From NCBI GenBank assembly GCA_030512295.1, contig JAULSR010000001.1, positions 2,108,001-2,172,000 of the forward strand: a DNA stretch of 64,000 nucleotides. The letters are read 5' to 3'. The stretch is from Bombardia bombarda. Its lineage: Eukaryota > Ascomycota > Sordariomycetes > Sordariales > Lasiosphaeriaceae. Below are positions 58,503 through 64,000 of this stretch, piece by piece. Position 1 is the first letter of the stretch; each line of letters begins with the position of its first letter. The notes below the pieces were generated by a model, which was not told where the DNA came from, made no database searches, and saw only the letters and a program-made list of their open reading frames with translations. Made by a program: the position numbers and the translations under genes.

Positions 58503-61500
58503 ATGGCTGACCAACATGATATCGACCGTGGGGTCGGCCGTAGCGATGGCCCTCGTCGCCCTCTGAAACAAGGCATGGTCGGAGGCTCGATGAATTATAT
58601 CCCAACTGTAAAAAGCAACAAAGCTGGCGATCTGGATAAGGCCGGCATCAAAAACCAGCAGAGTAAGTTTTGGCCCATTACTTTTTATCAAGTTTCTCAT
58701 GAACTAACAATATATCAGCTCCCCACTTTCACCAAGTGACACCATTCATGGAATGGGTCCCGCCAGTGAGAGCAGCGGACGCTGCCTTGACGAGGTTCAG
58801 GCCTTCTCGTACCATCAAGGCACAGAAATCATGGCTGCAGCGCAGCTACCCCGATGCTATCATTGCAGACACCAGCACAAGATCGCTGGTCAGAAAAGAG
58901 CTTCTCGACTCTAAGCCACGACATGCCCCCGCGGCTCCCGCGAACACGGCGTGCCTCTTAGCCACGGGGGAAATTCACGACATGAGAGTCTTCAAGCAAA
59001 ACATACCAAACGCAACGTGCAAGGCTATAGCTGTTGCTGCTGGCGAATCGGGCTCCAGCCTCCGTCTAATCTGTCTCGTACGTCAAGACTGGGGCTGGCC
59101 CGAGCAAGGCGTCGAGATAAACCTCAACGTCCCCCATATCCGCCAAGAGGCAGAATGGCACGAAGACGGCTATCCGATATCGTCCATCAAGTTTGTCTGC
59201 GAAAGTACGAGATACAACCCCACGCGCTGGCTTATTGTCCAGAAAGCTACATCGACCACCGTCCTGAAACCAGAGCTGGGCGAGCGTCTGTTGGGCGACA
59301 CTGAACCATCGAGAAACCAGCCTTCGCCCCATGCTTCCCGGGTGTTTATAGAGCCTCTGTTTACCATACGTAGCAGTCAGACTGGAGGAAGTTCTCACTC
59401 TGATGTGTACTACAACCCCGCATCCGATCGTCGACGAGTGCCCCAGCTTGCTATCATTGATTACGCAGGCTTCTGGAGTGTGTGGGATATTGAAGGCAAC
59501 CGAAGGCTAAAGGGCCAGAGATTGCTGCCAACCATGAGAATGTGCGGTAACATTCTCAACGGGTCTATCTCAGCGTTTCCATACAAGACTCGGGCAGATG
59601 ACCAAGAACCCCACAGGATCCTTGGGTTATCGCTTGACGACGACGAGCTGCACGCGAGCATGCTTCTTTTGTGTAACAGCACGGCCATATCTCTGTTTGA
59701 TTCACAAACAACGACATTGCGACCTGTCACACAGCTGGTAATACCAAAGAAGAGGAAAGACCGGATATTGGATATAGCCCCATGCCCCCTAAATCCTTCT
59801 CAAGCTTTCATACTAACGACCGCGAAACTGCTCTGGGTATCTGCGACTAAAGACACAGATGGGAACCCTCATCTCGAACACATAATTTCATGCAGCCATC
59901 GGATAGGTGAAGGATCTGTGGCACTTAAGCTGGAAGTGTCGCATGGAACTCATGTCAACGACCGCGAAGCTTGCTTTGTCTACATTCGGCCAGCTTCAAG
60001 TTCAGACATGACCGTCTTTTCATTTCTCAACTCGGCTCCCGGCCAGCCTGCCCGATATGAGCGAACAATCATCCGCCTAGAAGCGCCCCTCGACTTCATC
60101 GGCGTTGGCATTCTCCCCGTCTTCTGCCGCGTAGAGCCAAATTCAAAGGGCGTATTATCGGATACAAACGCCAGGCTATTCCAGCTGGTGATATTGGGGA
60201 AAAAGCTGGACGTCAGGGGCTCGCTTTGCGTCTGGTCAGACAAGCCTAATCTGGATATACCCCCGCCGAAACTTGTGTCTGGCCGGGACCGCGAGCTTGA
60301 CGAAGAGCGTGCGAAGCTCGCGCGGTGGCGGGAAGAAATCTTTAGTGTCCCCGACGAGCTCGACGAACGTCTTCTTGTTAGAGTTGAAGAGGAGAAGATC
60401 GACTATGTGGTGGAGCTTTTCGATGACGATAAAGATGAGGTTCCAGAGCATTCCAAACTCAAGGTGCCTCTTCGTTATATATCCATGGCGGTGAAGCCAG
60501 TGACGAGTCGCACGAGGGGGATCGAATGGCCACAGGATGAGGTTGATACTGGCATCGTTGCGGACGCTATCGAACAGGAAACAAGAGGTGGTTTGATGCC
60601 GAGGCATTCTCTGTAAGTTGACTTATAACACAGCTGCCGTGTAAAGATGTATCAGGTTGCTAACTATTTGCCAGATTGGACTTGGTGGGTCGTGGAAGAA
60701 CTGCAGAAGACCTTCTTCTGTTCGCTTCAGAATGGACAAGACGGAAAGAGCAACTGGTTATCCCCACGGAAGAACAACTCGTCGTGTCAGAGGGAAGTCA
60801 TGGTCCTCATCTGGCCGACCCTGATGGGTTCGTCAAGACACTTAAGACTACGCTACCTAGGCCTCAGTCAGACAACGCCAATGCTCTCCAACGAGGTCGG
60901 CGGCATTTATTACAACACATTGCTGCCGAGACACTTCTCTCTAATGTCGGTATCTCGGCTTTGCCTCAGGATTGGCAACTTGCCACAACAGCGTCACAGA
61001 GAAGCCAAAGAGCGATTTCAGATGCGGCTTTCTCCAGCTCCCTCCCATTCTCGAGCTCGTCGCCTCTGCTGTCATCCCAGGTGGGCTCGCAGAGTCAAGG
61101 CCGCGCTACACAACTAAGCCTCCTTGGAAGCCAAAGCCAAAGTCAAAGCCTTGCAGGAGAAGGAACGCAAAACATCCCAGGCATTGAATTACGCAAGTTC
61201 GCCCCCATGAACCCCGAAAAGCTCCCCGAAGGCAGACAAAGTCTCTTTCGCTCGACCTGGGACCCTAGCGGTAATGCTGCTGATGGTCTGTGGAGGATCA
61301 TAGGAGACGATGAAGAGGAAGAAGCGGCCCTGAAGCGGAAGCGCAGGATAGAAGCGAAGCGCAGGAGAGCGGAGAGGTTAAAGGCGCGCCTTTTCTCGGA
61401 TCCAGCCGAGAAGGATAAGCCTGCGACTGCGTCGCAGGCAATGCCAGACATTCTGGTGTCAAGCCAGCCGAGGGCCAGATCACAGACGCAGGCACAGAGC

Positions 61501-61671
61501 TGGGTTGAGTCGTCATCGCAGATTCCGATGCCTAAATCGTCACAGATGCCGCCGATGCCCAGGTCGTCGCAGGTGTTGCCGTCGCAGGTGAGATCGCAGA
61601 TTGTGTCGGGGATTCATGGGGGCAGGGCGACGCCGAAGAAGGCCAAGGCGAAGAAGGGCGGGTTTCGGTGA
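58503..61671 (+). CDS. RRN6: RNA polymerase I-specific transcription initiation factor Rrn6-like, 3 exons
   Basis: Core-factor subunit needed for rRNA gene transcription in the nucleolus (functional counterpart of TAF1C). Exons 58503-58662, 58719-60612 and 60675-61671 join in frame to 1016 residues. An N-terminal TPHFHQVTPFMEWVPP segment at about residues 54-69 is followed by a beta-propeller-like region with family patterns PQLAIIDYAGFWSVWDIEG (about residues 300-320) and ILDIAPCPLNPSQAFILTT. Then come a helical part (AEDLLLFASEWTRR, right after intron 2) and a Ser/Gln-rich tail of SQ and SQSQ motifs ending in the basic KKAKAKKGGFR. The SQ-rich tail with a basic end is typical of fungal Rrn6. 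The frame is intact throughout. Confidence 0.85.
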
Positions 61672-62118
61672 TGGGATTACGTGGGTGTGTGTACCTTATC
61701 TTAGTATTTACAAAATATCCATGAAACAGGTGCTACTTGTTGTTTGTTTATGATGGCTCAGTGCCTGAAAACGAATATCATGTACAAGTTCAAGTTAGGC
61801 CGCGGTGATGTTTATGAGTAATGAGCAGTCATAGCCGAAACTCACATGATCAAGAATAAATCCCATCCCATCGTTTGAAGTCAAACGGTATCTGGATTGT
61901 GCGACAATTAATGACGTGGGCATGTTTGTTTTCCTGGGTAGCCATTTTAACGCTCTTGCTAAAAAGAATCAATCGCCACCCACAGTCCCGCCCGCACCGG
62001 CACTCGCACCTGCCTCAACTGCATTTCTCACAATTGACACCCAACTTTTATATTCCAACCACCACAACCCAAAACCCGATTTAAGTACAAACGAACCATT
62101 TTCGAAACAAGAAAAAAA
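61672..62118. promoter_or_regulatory. Intergenic region RRN6 / PITH-domain gene
   Basis: 447 bases between co-oriented genes. It holds the RRN6 3' UTR and the PITH gene promoter, with a CA/CC-rich leader ending in A-rich sequence just before the ATG (AGAAAAAAAATG). AATAAA at 61855-61860 may serve RRN6. Confidence 0.45.
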
Positions 62119-62808
62119 ATGTCCGGACGTCACTGCCACGACGAACACTCCGCCCACGGCCATGACCACAGCCACGGCGGTGCTGAGCACGACCACTCAG
62201 ACGACATCACACCCGCCCTGCAACACTCCCTCTACCAGCACATCAGCTTCGACGGCATCACCACCCTAAACGAAGCACAATACGGCTCCGGCAAAGCCAT
62301 CTGCAAAAAGACCTGGGCCGAGCGCCTCACAGAAGACCCCGAGCTGGCGTCCGACGCAGACGAGCAGCTCCTCGTGAACATCCCCTTCACCGGCCAAGTA
62401 AAACTGCACGCCATCCTCCTGCGCACGTCCGACTCGGACAGCGCGCCGCGCACGCTCAAAGTGCTCGTCAACCGCGAGGACGTTGATTTTGGCACGGCCG
62501 AGGACGCCGAGGGCACGCAAACGTTTGAGCTGAGCCGCACGAGCGAGGTGCAGGAGCTGCCGGTGAAGCGCGCGCGCTTCGGCGCCGTGCGCCGCCTGGC
62601 GCTGTTTTTTGAAGATAATTTCGGCGAGGGGGAGGAGGATGTTACGAGGATTGGGTATGTGGGTTTCCGGGGCGAGTGGATGCAGCTGGGCAGGGCGCCG
62701 GCGAATATCCTGTATGAGGCGGCGGCGAATCCGAGTGATCATAAGATCAAGGGGACGGGGGTGAATCAGGTGGGGAGTGGGATTGGGGGAGGGGGAGGGG
62801 GGATGTGA
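62119..62808 (+). CDS. PITHD1: PITH domain-containing protein, single exon
   Basis: Homolog of PITHD1, a thioredoxin-like family protein whose PITH domain binds the proteasome in related proteins; its role in fungi is little known. The frame gives 229 residues without introns. The first 30 residues are His/Asp-rich (HCHDEHSAHGHDHSHGG), as is usual for this family and suggestive of metal binding. The PITH domain fills about residues 35-205, with LYQHISFDGITTLNEA, LLVNIPFTGQVKLHAILLR, TLKVLVNREDVDF and the C-terminal VTRIGYVGFRGEWMQLGR. The last residues are a Gly run ending in Met just before TGA, which lies inside an 11-bp tandem repeat. Confidence 0.94.
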   Translation: MSGRHCHDEHSAHGHDHSHGGAEHDHSDDITPALQHSLYQHISFDGITTLNEAQYGSGKAICKKTWAERLTEDPELASDADEQLLVNIPFTGQVKLHAILLRTSDSDSAPRTLKVLVNREDVDFGTAEDAEGTQTFELSRTSEVQELPVKRARFGAVRRLALFFEDNFGEGEEDVTRIGYVGFRGEWMQLGRAPANILYEAAANPSDHKIKGTGVNQVGSGIGGGGGGM

Positions 62809-62842
62809 AGGGGATGTGAAGGGGATGTGAAGGGGATGTGAG
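62799..62842. repeat. 11-bp tandem repeat GGGGATGTGAA, 4 copies, spanning the PITH gene stop
   Basis: Four consecutive units, the last with one change. Every unit contains ATGTGA, and the TGA of the first unit is the stop codon of the gene. Confidence 0.9.
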
Positions 62843-62991
62843 GTGGGTTGGGTCATGGGACGGAGTATGAGATGGGTTTATGGGTTATTCTTTTCGATGT
62901 TCTTTTGTTACTTTTGATTTTGGGGGGCTGAAGCTGGCTGGATTCATTTCTGTCTAGCTATATACGCTGCTGCTGCTGCTGCTTGCAGCTT

Positions 62992-63981
62992 CTACATAAA
63001 ATCATCCTCCCAGTCCTCGCTGCGGTCCTGGTTGCTCGACGACGCCATGTTCTCCTCGGCAAATATGTCGTCGTAGGCGTGCTCCTTTTGCCACTTCTTC
63101 TCCTGCCTCTCCTTGGCGAGGCGCTGCTCTTCTTTTTTCTGTCATCTCTGTTAGCTATATCCTTCGTGGTGAAGGACAAAAATTATAAGACTCACCCTCT
63201 CCAACTGCGCAGCCTGATCCTTCTTGCGCAGGGCCCGCAGCCTATCGTCCTTCTCCTGCTTCAGGTCCGGGTGCTTCTCAACTTTGGTCTTATTAAGGCG
63301 GTTGACGATGACGTTCTCACGCTGGGGCACCAGGATCTTCTTAACCTTTCTCTGGTCCTTGAAGCTGACCTGGCCGGCGGCCATGCTGCCATCCTTCTTG
63401 AGGTTCGACCAGGGCGTGTAGATGACGGTGATGTTATCCTTCTTGTTGCCTGTGAAGAGACAGGTATGTATTCGATTAGTCAGTGTATAACAAGAGATAT
63501 ATGACTGACCACTTACCCTCAATCGAATTCGCCTTGGTCAGCTGGCCGAGGTCGGTCAGGAGCTCCTCGGGAATCTTGTCCCATGTTTCGCCCTCGCGCA
63601 GTCGGAGGTAGATATGAGCACTGGACAGCTTGTCTACGTGAAACTGCCGTCGACATGTGAGAAGAAATGAAACCGATACGAGTGTACATGGTTGGTGTGA
63701 TCATACCCTAGAGTTTGGTTCAGAAACAGAAACGGAAAGACACGTCGGTTTATGTATGGAACTTGTTGCTTACCAGACGTCCTCATCCCACCCATGTTTG
63801 ATCAACTCCTCGTCTAGAACAGAATGTGGCCTTGGTCAGACATGGCGATTTAAACAACTTCAACATGGGTATATATATGTGTGTGTTAATGGATAAATGT
63901 AAACATACTCTCAAACTTGTCCTTGCCGACATAGACATAGGCAGGCGGGTCGACCACGGTCGAGGTAAAGTAGTAGACCAT
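62992..63981 (-). CDS. CCDC25: CCDC25-like protein (NFACT-R/DUF814 domain), 5 exons, one base short at intron 2
   Basis: Homolog of animal CCDC25 and its yeast relatives; the NFACT-R domain is shared with Rqc2-type proteins, but this short form has no settled function in fungi. Exons: 63909-63981, 63774-63813, 63517-63643, 63196-63449 and 62992-63138. It starts MVYYFTSTVVDPPAYVYVG, continues EELIKHGWDEDVW, FHVDKLSSAHIYLRLREGE, LTKANSIEG and VIYTPWSNLKKDG, then a basic/acidic coiled coil ending AYDDIFAEENMASSSNQD, then a short acidic tail. At intron 2 the best donor (TG|GTAAGC) and acceptor (GGCAG|TTT) leave one base too few for the Trp codon between GAC GTC and TTT CAC. One more G at either site would give 213 residues, the family size. 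The start ATG lies 19 bases from the window end, so an upstream exon cannot be excluded. Confidence 0.88.
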
Positions 63982-64000
63982 TGCAGCTGCTGCCACACAG

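Overview
The window is nuclear DNA from a filamentous ascomycete (Pezizomycotina, most like a Sordariomycete). The evidence is short introns of about 50-150 bases with GTRNGT donors, CTRAC-like branch sites and YAG acceptors; C-ending codon preference; CACCATGG/CAAAATG-type start contexts; and proteins of clearly fungal type (Uds1, Rrn6, Atg18, Pps1, Spc25). I found no bacterial, viral or plasmid features and no intact transposon, and by eye I recognised no tRNA, rRNA or snRNA.

Layout. The left 26 kb holds seven conserved genes: aldehyde dehydrogenase (575-2335, +), CPSF73/YSH1 (3628-6903, -), TAF4 (7602-10148, +), dual-specificity phosphatase PPS1 (12481-14719, -), AP-2 alpha-adaptin (19204-22621, -), the complex I assembly methyltransferase-like protein NDUFAF5 (23982-25093, +) and ARPC5 of the Arp2/3 complex (25464-26168, -). 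A gene-poor block of about 22 kb follows (26169-48196), with microsatellites, homopolymers, many GGTACC palindromes and two weak small-ORF candidates. The right 16 kb is dense again: ATG18 (48197-49855, -), a Uds1-type coiled-coil protein (51006-54098, -), MZT1 (55741-56292, -), SPC25 (56892-57751, -), RRN6 (58503-61671, +), a PITH-domain protein (62119-62808, +) and a CCDC25-like NFACT-R protein (62992-63981, -).

The genes are housekeeping and do not form a pathway cluster or biosynthetic system. Themes recur locally: YSH1 and TAF4 (mRNA 3'-end cleavage and TFIID) share a 698-bp divergent promoter; AP-2 alpha and ARPC5 both serve endocytosis and actin; UDS1, MZT1 and SPC25 are consecutive, co-oriented cell-division genes; SPC25 and RRN6 share a divergent promoter.

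Most worth checking: (1) four conserved genes are each one or two bases short of an intact frame, usually at a C/G run of 4-7, which points to homopolymer under-calls or real lesions; (2) the ATG18 stop is followed in frame by 83 and then 26 protein-like codons separated by a second TAG; (3) a short ORF with strong codon bias near 33.9 kb, with a good splice pair, lies in the gene-poor block. Exon boundaries were read by eye from splice consensus and frame continuity.
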